From Armatimonadota bacterium (lineage in GTDB: Bacteria > Armatimonadota > Fimbriimonadia > Fimbriimonadales > Fimbriimonadaceae): 64,000 nucleotides of DNA. The DNA lies in NCBI GenBank assembly GCA_018268375.1, contig JAFDWS010000002.1:1054001-1118000 (forward strand), given 5' to 3'. The notes under the pieces are model-generated. The model made no database searches, was not told the origin of the DNA, and saw nothing but the letters and a program-made list of their open reading frames with translations. Shown here piece by piece: positions 44,504 through 53,128 of this stretch. Every line of letters begins with the position of its first letter. Within the stretch, counting starts at the first letter, position 1. The position numbers and the translations under genes are program-made.

Positions 44504-45421
44504 GTGAGGCGGGCGGTGGTGGATGTCGGTTCGAACTCCGTGCTCCTGCTCGTGGCCGAACAGACCCCGCAAGGCTGGATACCCGTGTTGGAGACTTCCA
44601 AGGTCACCGGATTGGGCCGAGGAACGAAATCTTCGGGGCTGTTGTCGGAGGACGGGATGTCGGCCACTCTCGTCGCGCTCAAGTCCGCCTTTGAGGCCGC
44701 GCGTCAGTCCGGAACTACCGGTGTCACAGCGGCAGCCACAATGGCAGCCCGCATCGCCACGAACACCAAGGAGTTTCAAGAACGGGCGGCGGCACAAGGA
44801 ACGCCGATCATCGTCCTGAGTGGCCAAGAAGAGGCTGAGCTCGGAGCACTGTCGGTGTCGAGCGACCCCCTCTTCTCTTCAGCGGGCACCCTCTCGATTG
44901 TCGATGTCGGTGGCCACTCCACCGAAGTCGCCACCCACGTGAAGGAGACTCGTGGTTGGACACCCGTCTTTCAGCAAAGCTTCCCAATCGGTGCCCTCGG
45001 GCTCAGGGAAGGATCCCTCAAAGACGATAGGCCCTCGCGAGAGGCGCGCTTACAGGCTGTCGTTGAAATAGATGACAAATTAGGTTTTCGCTATCGCCCT
45101 GGCGAATGCGGGACCGTCGTCACTCTTGGAGCCACCGGTACCAACTTGGTCACGATCCGCGAGAAGATGACCCGCTGGGACGCTCTGAGCGTTCACGGCT
45201 CGCTGCTCCAATACGAGGAGATCGCGAGGGCCTTCGGTTGGCTTTGTGAATTGGACGACGCGGGCCGCGCTTCTTTGGTGGGAATTGAACCTGGCAGGGA
45301 GCACACGTTGCATGCCGGAACACTTATCTTGGAGCGGGCATTGTTCGCACTGGGCGCAGAAGTCTGTTATGTAAGTGTTCGAGGTTGGCGACACGGTTTT
45401 CTCGAAAGATCTGCTCAATAG
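44504..45421 (+). CDS. Ppx/GppA-family exopolyphosphatase/guanosine pentaphosphatase
   Basis: GTG 44504 starts the ATPase-fold phosphate-1 loop at once (AVVDVGSNSVLLLVAE), so the 305-residue reading is preferred over the longer frame. The family hydrolyses polyphosphate or pppGpp. LSGQEEAELGALSV and IVDVGGHSTEVA (phosphate-2 loop; usually DIGGGST) are further hallmarks, with His replacing a Gly. It is about the size of the minimal two-domain form. Polyphosphate versus pppGpp preference cannot be read. Confidence 0.85.
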   Translation: MRRAVVDVGSNSVLLLVAEQTPQGWIPVLETSKVTGLGRGTKSSGLLSEDGMSATLVALKSAFEAARQSGTTGVTAAATMAARIATNTKEFQERAAAQGTPIIVLSGQEEAELGALSVSSDPLFSSAGTLSIVDVGGHSTEVATHVKETRGWTPVFQQSFPIGALGLREGSLKDDRPSREARLQAVVEIDDKLGFRYRPGECGTVVTLGATGTNLVTIREKMTRWDALSVHGSLLQYEEIARAFGWLCELDDAGRASLVGIEPGREHTLHAGTLILERALFALGAEVCYVSVRGWRHGFLERSAQ

Positions 45422-45465
45422 TCCAGTCCGCTCGTGTATGATGCTTTGCAAAGAGGAGCATCGAG

Positions 45466-45888
45466 ATGTTGCACGGCCTGTCCACTCGACAAAAGATTGC
45501 GGCCGCAGGGCTCGCTTTGACCGCAATATTCGGAGTTGGTGCGGCAGGTAACTCTTATCTGAACAGCACACAGAACAAGCCTGTCCAAAGGCCGGCCAAC
45601 CAGGCGAAGCAATCCTTCTTCAATGGAAGCGGCCCCGGCGGTGTGGCGGGCCAGACCAAAGGCCGGAGCTCAAAAAGCAGGCCAAGACCCGCATACGGTT
45701 CGGTCAACATCAATACCGGCACCCAGGAGGACCTCGAGTCACTGCCCGGAATCGGGCCAGCCCTGGCCCAGCGGATCCTTCAGTACAGAACCTCGAGCGG
45801 TGGCTTCCGATCCCTTGACGAACTGGACAACGTCAAGGGAATTGGGCCAAAGAAGCTCGAGGAGATCCGACCCTATTGCCGGTTATAG
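45466..45888 (+). CDS. ComEA-like helix-hairpin-helix protein
   Basis: The 140-residue protein has an N-terminal membrane anchor (residues of about 10-30), a basic Gly/Pro/Lys linker and a C-terminal HhH domain (VNINTGTQEDLESLPGIG, LDELDNVKGIGPKKLEEI). ComEA-type proteins bind incoming DNA at the membrane during natural transformation. The order and size match, but no other com gene is adjacent. A GAGGAG site precedes the ATG and TATGAT (45437) is the probable -10. Confidence 0.85.
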   Translation: MLHGLSTRQKIAAAGLALTAIFGVGAAGNSYLNSTQNKPVQRPANQAKQSFFNGSGPGGVAGQTKGRSSKSRPRPAYGSVNINTGTQEDLESLPGIGPALAQRILQYRTSSGGFRSLDELDNVKGIGPKKLEEIRPYCRL

Positions 45889-46454
45889 ATTGGCGTTTGT
45901 TCCGAGAAGCGGCTGAGGCAAAGCCACTCAACCCCTTTCTCAAGGTGCTTGAGCCCTACCTCCCAGGGGCGGGACTCGCTCTCGATCTGGGCTGTGGCAC
46001 GGGGCGGAACGCTGTCTGGCTGGCCGAGCACGGACTCATGGTCGACGCGGTCGACAACGACCCCGAGTCCCTCGCCCTTTGCCGCGAACGCGCCGACGGC
46101 AACAGCTTGATCAAGGTCGTGGACGCTTCGTTCCTCCAATTCGACTACCAGAGCTACGATCTCGTGCTCGCTCTCTTCTCAGTGTTTTTCAACCCCCGCC
46201 CTGACTTCAGCTCCTTCTGGCCCAAGGTGGTCGAATCGATCAAGCCCGGCGGCTTGTTCGCCGGCCAGCTTCTTGGCCCGCACGACGATTGGGCCGACGG
46301 CGAGACCTCCTTCCACACTCGGCGCGAAGTGGACGACCTCTTCGACGGCTTCACCTACCTGCATTTCGAGGAGATTGAGCGCGACGGGAAGACCGTGTGG
46401 GACGAGCCCAAGCGATGGCACATCTATCACTTGGTCGCCCGCAAAGTCCGCTGA
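45876..46454 (+). CDS. Class I SAM-dependent methyltransferase
   Basis: The 192-residue protein has SAM motif I LDLGCGTGRNAVWLAE near residue 35, motif II-like DAVDNDPE and a QYDLVLALFS-like motif IV (YDLVLAL). It is of the small TehB/UbiE type. The substrate is unknown. The only upstream start in frame is TTG 45876, which overlaps the ComEA-like gene by 13 nt; translational coupling is likely, but the N-terminus is uncertain. Confidence 0.8.
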   Translation: MPVIDWRLFREAAEAKPLNPFLKVLEPYLPGAGLALDLGCGTGRNAVWLAEHGLMVDAVDNDPESLALCRERADGNSLIKVVDASFLQFDYQSYDLVLALFSVFFNPRPDFSSFWPKVVESIKPGGLFAGQLLGPHDDWADGETSFHTRREVDDLFDGFTYLHFEEIERDGKTVWDEPKRWHIYHLVARKVR

Positions 46455-46460
46455 GCACGC

Positions 46461-47963
46461 TCAGTTCGACACTGGTTTGCCCTCACGCAACAGCAAGACA
46501 TATCTGTCCTGATGAGGGAATGGAACCCGTTTCTGTATGTCCTCGAAACACGGTTGCCCGTTGGCAGGCATGCCTAGGGCCGAGAACTCCTTCACCGCCG
46601 GATCGCTGGCAAAGACCTCGATCGGGGTGAGGACGTAGTGGGGCAACGGCGCGCTAGCTAAGACCGAACTTTCACTGGTGTCGACCAACGGGCGCTTCAA
46701 GTAGAAACTGATCGAGGGATGGCTCGTTTCACGGAGTTGTGTAGTGATCGAGGTTTCACCCGTTCCGCCGATCTTGTAGACGTAGAGTGGCACGTCGCCC
46801 TTGCGCACAAGCTTCGCCGCCTCCTGGACCTCGCGCATCCGGTTCGTCCAATCGAGAGCGAACGCATACTGCGCGAGAACAAGCACGCACGCGCTCCATG
46901 CCAAGCCCAATTTCTCCCAAGGCCAGTCGCGACGGCCCGCGACCAAACTTAGGGCAAACCAGATTGAAAGGGGAGCCACGGCCGGCAAAATGTAGTGAGG
47001 CAGCTTCGTACCGCTGAGGCTGAAGAACACGAGCGGAACAAGAAGCCAGGCCTTGACTAAAAGGCCGAACCGTGCCTGGGTCGGCTCATCAACCTCGCCC
47101 TGAGCCGCGGCCCTGGCTGGCTTAGTCAGGAAGAAGACCCAAGGAAGCGCTGAAAGCGCCAGGATCACCGGAAAGTACACCGGATGTGCCCACAGCGGCA
47201 CGGTATGCGCCTTGTCTCCACCAGCGAACCGGCCAATGTTCTGCTCGATCAGAAACTTGTCGATAAAGACCCGCCCATTGACCAAGTAACAGGGCAAGTA
47301 CCAACTGGCGACGGTTCCGAGCAAGATCAAGACGCCGAGGAGCCAGAAACCTCGGTACCTTGGTCTGAGGAGCGGCTCCGCGACGTAGATGGAGCCCACG
47401 ATCGCCAAGAACAAGATGGCTCCAACGGGGCCCTTCGCAAGAATCGCCAACCCGACAAAGAACGCCGACCAAAGTCGTAACTTGCGGGAAGCCTGTTCGG
47501 GGCCAAGCGAACGCCAAAACGTGGTGACCGCCATCGTGATGCAAAGCACCAAAGGTGCGTCCGTCATCATCATTCGCCCAATGCCGACTACCAGCAGGTT
47601 GGTGGAGTACAAGAGGGCAGTGAGGCGCCCTGCAGGCGCCCCTAGGTGGTCTCGGACGAACCGGAAGAGCACCCAAATCGTCAGCAACGTGCACAGGACG
47701 CTCGGCAATCGGGGCCCGACAGCCTCGCCGAAGAGCTGAACCGAGGGAATTGCAAGCCAGTAAGCGAGAATGGGTTTCTCAAACCAGGGCACTCCGTTCA
47801 AGGTCGGTGTGAGCCAGTCGCCGCGTCGAATCATGTCGACCACGACCGCTCCATAAAACCCCTCGTCGAGATCGAAAAGCCCGTACGACCAGAAACCCAA
47901 GAAGGGCAACAGGCAGGCAGCAACGAGGATCCAATCAGGGAGCTGCTTGCTGGCCGTTCGCAT
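46461..47963 (-). CDS. ArnT/PMT-like glycosyltransferase, 500 aa
   Basis: The integral membrane protein has about 11 hydrophobic helices. The first loop carries the catalytic acidic motif LFDLDEGFYG, and PWFEKP nearby is typical of the GT83 ArnT family that transfers lipid-carried sugars (such as L-Ara4N) to lipid A or envelope glycans. A periplasmic C-terminal domain of about 120 residues follows. No sugar-modifying arn genes are near, so the donor is unknown. Confidence 0.82.
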   Translation of the reverse strand: MRTASKQLPDWILVAACLLPFLGFWSYGLFDLDEGFYGAVVVDMIRRGDWLTPTLNGVPWFEKPILAYWLAIPSVQLFGEAVGPRLPSVLCTLLTIWVLFRFVRDHLGAPAGRLTALLYSTNLLVVGIGRMMMTDAPLVLCITMAVTTFWRSLGPEQASRKLRLWSAFFVGLAILAKGPVGAILFLAIVGSIYVAEPLLRPRYRGFWLLGVLILLGTVASWYLPCYLVNGRVFIDKFLIEQNIGRFAGGDKAHTVPLWAHPVYFPVILALSALPWVFFLTKPARAAAQGEVDEPTQARFGLLVKAWLLVPLVFFSLSGTKLPHYILPAVAPLSIWFALSLVAGRRDWPWEKLGLAWSACVLVLAQYAFALDWTNRMREVQEAAKLVRKGDVPLYVYKIGGTGETSITTQLRETSHPSISFYLKRPLVDTSESSVLASAPLPHYVLTPIEVFASDPAVKEFSALGMPANGQPCFEDIQKRVPFPHQDRYVLLLREGKPVSN

Positions 47964-48194
47964 CCGACGCTAGTCTGACACAGCGCTCAGCACCTGCTTT
48001 CGGGCCCGAAAAAGCACCCCTGCGTATGCAGGGGCGATCTCATGTCTGGCCCAGTGGCCAGAATCGGGCTCACTCCTTCCGAACCGCTGGCGTCCCCCTT
48101 TGTCAGCCAACGCCCACGGCCCCGGTTCGTGACAAGCACGGGACCTTCGCGGTCCGCGACAAGCGGCGGCGGGGTCGGCCATGATGGACGCTTG

Positions 48195-48863
48195 ATGAAG
48201 TCAGCACTCGTTGTTTGGGGCGGATGGGGCGGCCACGAACCTGAAGCCGTCGCCAACTTGATGGCGGAACTGCTGCGATCCGAAGGCTTTGAGGTTGAAG
48301 TGAGCAACAGTCTCGGCTCTTTCGCCGATCTTGCCCGGCTACGGTCACTGAGCTTGATCGTCCCCGTTTGGACCATGGGCGAAATCGCGCACGAGCTCTG
48401 CGACAACGTGTGCGCGGCAGTGCGTGAAGACGGTGTGGGCATTGGCGGATGCCATGGCGGAATGTGCGACGCCTTTCGGGGTTCGACGGAGTGGCAGTAC
48501 ATGACCGGCGGCCAATGGGTGGCCCACCCCGGCAACGACGGAGTCAAGTACACCATCGAGATCGCCAAGGACGTTTCTCATCCGATCACCGAAGGGCTGG
48601 CTGATTTCGAGGTGTCCTCGGAGCAGTACTACTTGCACACAGATCCCGCCAACCTCGTTCTTGCGACGACGCAGTTCCCAAACCCGACGGTCACTGGCAC
48701 AGACGCTGAACTCGTTAACCCTTGCCGCATGCCCCAGGTTTGGACGAGGCAATATGGGCGCGGTCGCGTCTTCTACACTGCGCTCGGGCACCAAAGAAAC
48801 GTCCTTGAGCAGCCGACGCCAAAGGAGATCTTGCGCCGGGGCCTCCTTTGGGCCGCGAAGTAA
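48195..48863 (+). CDS. ThuA-like domain protein
   Basis: Start at ATG 48195, where the conserved SALVVWGGWGGHEP begins; the longer upstream frame is poor coding sequence. The 222-residue protein is a ThuA domain: GIGGCHGGMCDAFRG is the nucleophile-elbow-like loop and GQWVAHPG and YYLHTDPANLV are family features. ThuA proteins are associated with sugar metabolism (trehalose and keto-sugars); activity is unproven. It precedes the MFS transporter by 15 nt and may be co-transcribed, so a sugar export or import link is possible. Confidence 0.75.
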   Translation: MKSALVVWGGWGGHEPEAVANLMAELLRSEGFEVEVSNSLGSFADLARLRSLSLIVPVWTMGEIAHELCDNVCAAVREDGVGIGGCHGGMCDAFRGSTEWQYMTGGQWVAHPGNDGVKYTIEIAKDVSHPITEGLADFEVSSEQYYLHTDPANLVLATTQFPNPTVTGTDAELVNPCRMPQVWTRQYGRGRVFYTALGHQRNVLEQPTPKEILRRGLLWAAK

Positions 48864-48878
48864 CCAAGGACACCCGAC

Positions 48879-50039
48879 ATGAACAAGGTCCGGATCGAGA
48901 GTGCGCTCCTCGCCCTAGTCTTCCTGGATCTTCTGGGGTTTGGCATGCTGATCCCCGACGTTCAAATTCGGCTCGACTCGATGAACGTGCCAGGCTGGGC
49001 CATCGGCGCGATCCTGAGCAGCATGTTCGTGGTGCAGACGCTCGTCAGTCCCCTGTGGGGCCGTTTCAGCGACCGGATCGGTCGGAAGCCCGTGATCGTC
49101 GTGTGCACCCTCCTTTCAGCCGGTGCCATGCTGCTTTACGCCTTTGCAAGGGATCCCGCCCTCGTCCTCGGCAGCAGGATCCTGGCCGGCCTCGGCGCCG
49201 CTAACGTCGCGGTCGCTCAAGCGTACGTCTCCGACCTTGCCGCGTCCGGTTCAAAGCTGACCGCAATGGGGAGGATCGGTGCGGCAATTTCAGCCGGTTT
49301 GATCGCCGGACCTGCGCTCGGAGGCGTGCTCGCCCACATCGGCCAAAACTTTCTCCTTGGCATCGTGGCTGGAAGCTTTTCGGCGACCGGCGCGCTTGTC
49401 GCTTGGCTCTTGCTCCCGACCGTCCAGCCTGTCAAGCAAGAAGTGAAGCCAAAGGGAAACTGGGATTTGCTCAAAACGGTGCCGGGACTGGCGCGGGTCT
49501 TTCTTGTCGTCGCCGTGGGCTGGTTCTCGCTCGCCACCTTGGAGGGCACGTTCGGCCGCCTGATCAAGGCCCGTTTGGGACTCGGCCAACTGGAGTTCGG
49601 ACTCATCTTTGCATACGAGTCACTCCTTGCCCTTGTCATCCAAGTGGCATTGTTGAAGTTCGTTGAGAAGCGTTGGTCGGCCAGCGTCGCGCTCAAGGCC
49701 TCATATGTGCTTATGGGCGTCGGCCTCGCGCTCTTCCCCTTTGCCCCGACCCTCGCGATGCTCTTCGTTGCTTCTACTGCTTATGCCACTGGGTCGAGCG
49801 TCGCAAGCCCGACCGCCAATACTCTGTGCAGCACTCTGACGCCCGAGTCGCGACAGGGCGAGCTTTTCGGCCTCTTGCAAAGCGCACGTTCGTTTGGCTT
49901 CTTGGTCGGCCCGGTCTTGGGCGGCAGGCTGTTCGACGCCTCCCATGCGAGTCCCTACCTACTCGCCACGGCGGTCTGCCTTTTGGCCGCGCTCGTCGTT
50001 CCAATGCGGACTGACCCCCATGCCGAAGTCCCAGCTTGA
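48879..50039 (+). CDS. MFS transporter
   Basis: The 386-residue 12-helix major facilitator has motif A WGRFSDRIGRKPVIVV between helices 2 and 3 and the start LALVFLDLLGFGMLIP typical of the DHA1 drug:H+ antiporter (TetA-like) group. The substrate is unknown. An AAGGA ribosome site lies before the ATG, 15 nt after the ThuA-like gene. The following DUF2071 gene overlaps its end by 20 nt. Confidence 0.85.
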   Translation: MNKVRIESALLALVFLDLLGFGMLIPDVQIRLDSMNVPGWAIGAILSSMFVVQTLVSPLWGRFSDRIGRKPVIVVCTLLSAGAMLLYAFARDPALVLGSRILAGLGAANVAVAQAYVSDLAASGSKLTAMGRIGAAISAGLIAGPALGGVLAHIGQNFLLGIVAGSFSATGALVAWLLLPTVQPVKQEVKPKGNWDLLKTVPGLARVFLVVAVGWFSLATLEGTFGRLIKARLGLGQLEFGLIFAYESLLALVIQVALLKFVEKRWSASVALKASYVLMGVGLALFPFAPTLAMLFVASTAYATGSSVASPTANTLCSTLTPESRQGELFGLLQSARSFGFLVGPVLGGRLFDASHASPYLLATAVCLLAALVVPMRTDPHAEVPA

Positions 50040-50766
50040 CGATCTGCTCGCCCTGCGCGAGCGCCCGTCGGGTTCGCCTCTCATGAGGCAGACCTGGCGT
50101 CACCTTTCCTTTCTTCACTGGGAGGTCGATCCTGCCGCGATCCAACCCACCTTGCCGGACGGACTCGAGGTCGACACGTTCGAGGACCGCGCGTACGTCT
50201 CATTCATCCCGTTTGAGATTTCCGACGTGCGGTTCGTCGGGCGGCCTTGGATGCCCCGCTTCCGATTCGCTGAATGGAACCTTCGGACCTACGTTCGTCA
50301 TCGTGGCACCAACCCAGGAATCTGGTTCTATAGCCTTGAGGCATCAGACCGGATGGCCGTGTTGGGGGCTCGTGCGTCCTATCGTCTTCCCTATCACTTT
50401 GGAAAAGTCGCGCTGACTCCGGACAGCGGCATCTGCGAATACAGCTGCCTGAGGAAGTGGCCCGGACCTCAGGCGGCCGCGAGCAGTGCGACCTTTGAAT
50501 GGTCAGGGGAACCCAAGGAGGCCAATCCTGGGAGTCTCGAATTCTGGTTGGTCGAGCGATATTTGCTCTACTCTCGTAGGCGAGACCAACTCTTCTGTGG
50601 GCGGGTCTCTCATGCGCCCTATCAAGTCGTCGCGGCCCGTGTGCAACACCTGGATTACGATATCGCCCGTGCGGAGGGGCTGCAGCTCCCAGCCCAACCC
50701 CTTGCCGGCGCTCAATTCTGCATGGGTGTCGACGTCGATGTCTTCCCTTTGACATCGTGCGACTAA
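50020..50766 (+). CDS. DUF2071 (YqjF-like) protein
   Basis: ATG at 50020 gives 248 residues. Family features are RHLSFLHWEVDPAAIQPTLPDGLEVD (key part F-x-H-W-x-V and P-x-x-L), YVSFIPFEISDVR and NLRTYVRH. These acyl-CoA-like fold proteins have no established activity. It is translated in overlap with the MFS gene. The stop codon TAA (50764-50766) is part of the next gene's -10 hexamer. Confidence 0.8.
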   Translation: MPKSQLDDLLALRERPSGSPLMRQTWRHLSFLHWEVDPAAIQPTLPDGLEVDTFEDRAYVSFIPFEISDVRFVGRPWMPRFRFAEWNLRTYVRHRGTNPGIWFYSLEASDRMAVLGARASYRLPYHFGKVALTPDSGICEYSCLRKWPGPQAAASSATFEWSGEPKEANPGSLEFWLVERYLLYSRRRDQLFCGRVSHAPYQVVAARVQHLDYDIARAEGLQLPAQPLAGAQFCMGVDVDVFPLTSCD

Positions 50767-50769
50767 AAT
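50764..50769 (+). promoter_or_regulatory. -10 element overlapping a stop codon
   Basis: TAAAAT, 6 nt upstream of the ATG at 50776; its first three bases are the stop codon of the DUF2071 gene. Leaderless spacing. Confidence 0.45.
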
Positions 50770-50775
50770 CCCGTC

Positions 50776-51210
50776 ATGGACGCAGCGACCGTCGCCGAAA
50801 CATTCCGTCAAATCATTGATGGTGACGACATCCCCCAAATTCGGCACCTGCTCAAGCGAATGAAAGTCGAGCAGGCCGTGCTCGTCCCGGATGACTGGCC
50901 CTACTCCATCCTCACAAACCTGGCACACGCCGATTTCTGGCAAACCGTCTGGCTCAACCGGCTCCAAGGCAAGCCTCGTCCGAAGTTCCAAGACGATTGG
51001 CGGGAGCCCGAACCGAGCGAATTCGAAGCGATCCGTGACTCCTTCCTGACAGGGCTAGACAAAGCTCACGAACTCTCCCAGTCTTGGCCGATCGATCACG
51101 GTATGAAGTCCGACGAGTCCGCCCTCAAGACCCTGGTCGCCCTTGCCGTCCACGACGCATATCACATCGGCCAGATCAAACTCATGGCGCGAATCCTCGC
51201 CAAGGCATAG
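50776..51210 (+). CDS. DinB-like four-helix protein
   Basis: The 144-residue protein has the three metal-ligand positions of the DinB/YfiT fold: His in NLAHADFWQ near residue 51, and the pair in HDAYHIGQIKLM near residues 130-135. Members are thiol- or metal-dependent enzymes or have unknown roles. It comes after the DUF2071 gene and is convergent with gdhA. It resembles the C-terminal half of the ArsR-DinB fusion at 20871. Confidence 0.85.
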   Translation: MDAATVAETFRQIIDGDDIPQIRHLLKRMKVEQAVLVPDDWPYSILTNLAHADFWQTVWLNRLQGKPRPKFQDDWREPEPSEFEAIRDSFLTGLDKAHELSQSWPIDHGMKSDESALKTLVALAVHDAYHIGQIKLMARILAKA

Positions 51211-51217
51211 CGGACGA

Positions 51218-52456
51218 CTAGACCCAACCGCGAAGGCGACAGGCTTCCGCCACCCTCTGGACGGACACCATGTACGCTGCAAGCCGAGTGTGCACAGTCC
51301 TTGCCTTTCGAACTTCGTGGACGGAATGGAACGCGCTCGTCATGATGCCGTCCAGCTTCCTGTACACCGTTTCGCGATCCCATTTGTCCAAGCCGGCGTT
51401 TTGAACCTGCTCCATCCAGGAGACCGTGACGCCACCAGCATTGCAAAGGAAGTCCGGAATCACATAGACGCCACGCTCGAACAGGATCTTGTCCGCTTCC
51501 GGCGTCGTCGGCCCGTTCGCCAGTTCGGCGGAAACTTTCGCTTTGATCCGGCCCGCGTTCTTGTAGGTCACCACGTTCTCGAGTGCGCTGGGGAGCAAAA
51601 CATCGACCTCAAGTTCCAGGAGCTCCTCGTTCGTGACCTTCTGCGCCCCGGGGAATCCCACCACGGAGCCCGTCTCTCTCTTGAACTCCTCAAGTTCGCA
51701 GAACTGGATACCGTCAGGGTGGTAGACCCCACCCTTGCTGTCGGAGGCGGCGACAACGGTCGTCCCGAACATCTCTTGCAGCAACCGGTGAGCGTGTTGG
51801 CCTGCATTTCCATAGCCCTGGATCGCTGCTGTTGCTGAGCCCAAGTTGACGTTCTCCGTCTCAGCCCATTCACGAAGCGTGTACATTCCGCCCCGGGCCG
51901 TCGCATCATCGCGCCCCGCAACGCCTCCTACTGCAAGAGGCTTGCCTGTGATGACCCCAGCCTGGTGGCGACCGCTGATCGCCTCGTACTCGTCCATCAT
52001 CCAGGCCATGATCTGAGGGTCGGTATAGACGTCGGGGGCCGGTACGTCGCGTTCCGGGCCGACGACACAGCTCAGTTGACGCACGTACCCTCGAGCCAAG
52101 CGCTCCTTCTCAGCGAAGGACAGGGCCTTCGGGTCGCAAATGATGCCCCCCTTGCCCCCTCCCAGGGGAATGTCGACCACGGCCGTCTTCCAGGTCATCC
52201 AGGCGGCCAGGGCCCGCACCGTGTCGACCGTCTCCTTCGGGTGCCACCGAATTCCTCCCTTTGCCGGGCCCCTAGCATCGTTGTACTGCACACGGAACCC
52301 CTGGAAAGTCTTCACTTGACCTGAGTCCATCCTGACGGGAATGCGCACCCAATACTCGCGCATGGGCCACCGGAGGAACTCATGGATGGAAGGGTCGAGC
52401 CCAAGAAGCGACGCTGCTTCATCGAGTTGCGCTTGCGACGTTGCAAACGGATTCAT
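51218..52456 (-). CDS. gdhA: Glutamate dehydrogenase
   Basis: The 412-residue enzyme interconverts glutamate and 2-oxoglutarate plus ammonia. [20 protein letters not shown] contains the substrate Lys region (quoted motif: PLGGGKGG), and [15 protein letters not shown] the NAD(P)-binding turn (usually GFGNVG, here GYGNAG). Length and blocks fit the Glu/Leu/Phe/Val dehydrogenase superfamily hexamer. ATG 52456 lies 9 nt from a TAAGAT hexamer at 52466-52471; TTG 52459 at 6 nt is an alternative start. Confidence 0.93.
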   Translation of the reverse strand: MNPFATSQAQLDEAASLLGLDPSIHEFLRWPMREYWVRIPVRMDSGQVKTFQGFRVQYNDARGPAKGGIRWHPKETVDTVRALAAWMTWKTAVVDIPLGGGKGGIICDPKALSFAEKERLARGYVRQLSCVVGPERDVPAPDVYTDPQIMAWMMDEYEAISGRHQAGVITGKPLAVGGVAGRDDATARGGMYTLREWAETENVNLGSATAAIQGYGNAGQHAHRLLQEMFGTTVVAASDSKGGVYHPDGIQFCELEEFKRETGSVVGFPGAQKVTNEELLELEVDVLLPSALENVVTYKNAGRIKAKVSAELANGPTTPEADKILFERGVYVIPDFLCNAGGVTVSWMEQVQNAGLDKWDRETVYRKLDGIMTSAFHSVHEVRKARTVHTRLAAYMVSVQRVAEACRLRGWV

Positions 52457-52465
52457 CAATCCACA

Positions 52466-52471
52466 ATCTTA
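52466..52471 (-). promoter_or_regulatory. -10-like element of gdhA
   Basis: TAAGAT on the minus strand, 9 nt from the ATG and 6 nt from an in-frame TTG. Confidence 0.4.
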
Positions 52472-52615
52472 CTCAAGGCCGGTCTGAAGTCAAGCCTTAG
52501 CCGGCCACTGCCCACCCTGGTACAGGCGTCAAGGGTATAGTTCCCGCGCCGCCAGATTGTTCAGGCGCGTTGGCGCCAGGACAAGAGGATCGGACTCCTT
52601 TGGAGCAAAACTGAC

Positions 52616-52897
52616 ATGCCACTCGATAAGACCAAGAAGAAAGACGTCGTCGCCACTTATGCGACAAAAACTGGAGACACCGGCTCGACCGAGGTTCAAA
52701 TCGCGATCCTTCAAGCTAGGATCGAGCAAATCACCGAACACCTGAAGTCCAACAAAAAGGACTTCCACAGCCGCACAGGCCTCCTGAAGCTCGTCGGTAA
52801 GCGCCGCCGCCTCGAGGCCTATCTTCGCGCCAAAGACGTCGTCAAGTACCGCGAATTGATCGGAAAGCTCGGTATCCGCGAAGTTCGACCGAAGTAA
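52616..52897 (+). CDS. rpsO: 30S ribosomal protein S15
   Basis: The 93-residue protein is of normal length. [22 protein letters not shown] and [22 protein letters not shown] are the two 16S rRNA-binding helices (key part [21 protein letters not shown]). GGAG precedes the ATG, and TATAGT near 52536 is a possible -10. It is followed by pnp, a widely conserved pairing in which PNPase expression is coordinated with S15. Confidence 0.97.
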   Translation: MPLDKTKKKDVVATYATKTGDTGSTEVQIAILQARIEQITEHLKSNKKDFHSRTGLLKLVGKRRRLEAYLRAKDVVKYRELIGKLGIREVRPK

Positions 52898-53128
52898 CGG
52901 CTCGGACAGCCTCAAGACGTCCCTGGACGTCCAAACCCAATCTGGTACCCTCCTTCCAGCGGCCATGCCCTGGATGCGTGCCGTTCTCCGGAGCCCAGAG
53001 GTTGCGGTGAGCGGCATTCGGACGAGCTTGGCCATCAGAGTGACGTGTGACGGGCGGCGTGTTCCCTATTTAGGCTTGCCCTTTGTGTCACCCCAGACCT
53101 GTCACTCGGTCATAGCGAGAACGAAAAA

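Noticed and set aside
52898..53128. Possible small RNA or gene between rpsO and pnp
   Set aside because: No frame with a ribosome site and no clear promoter-terminator pair; only a weak GACGTCC/GGACGTC hairpin at about 52916-52933.
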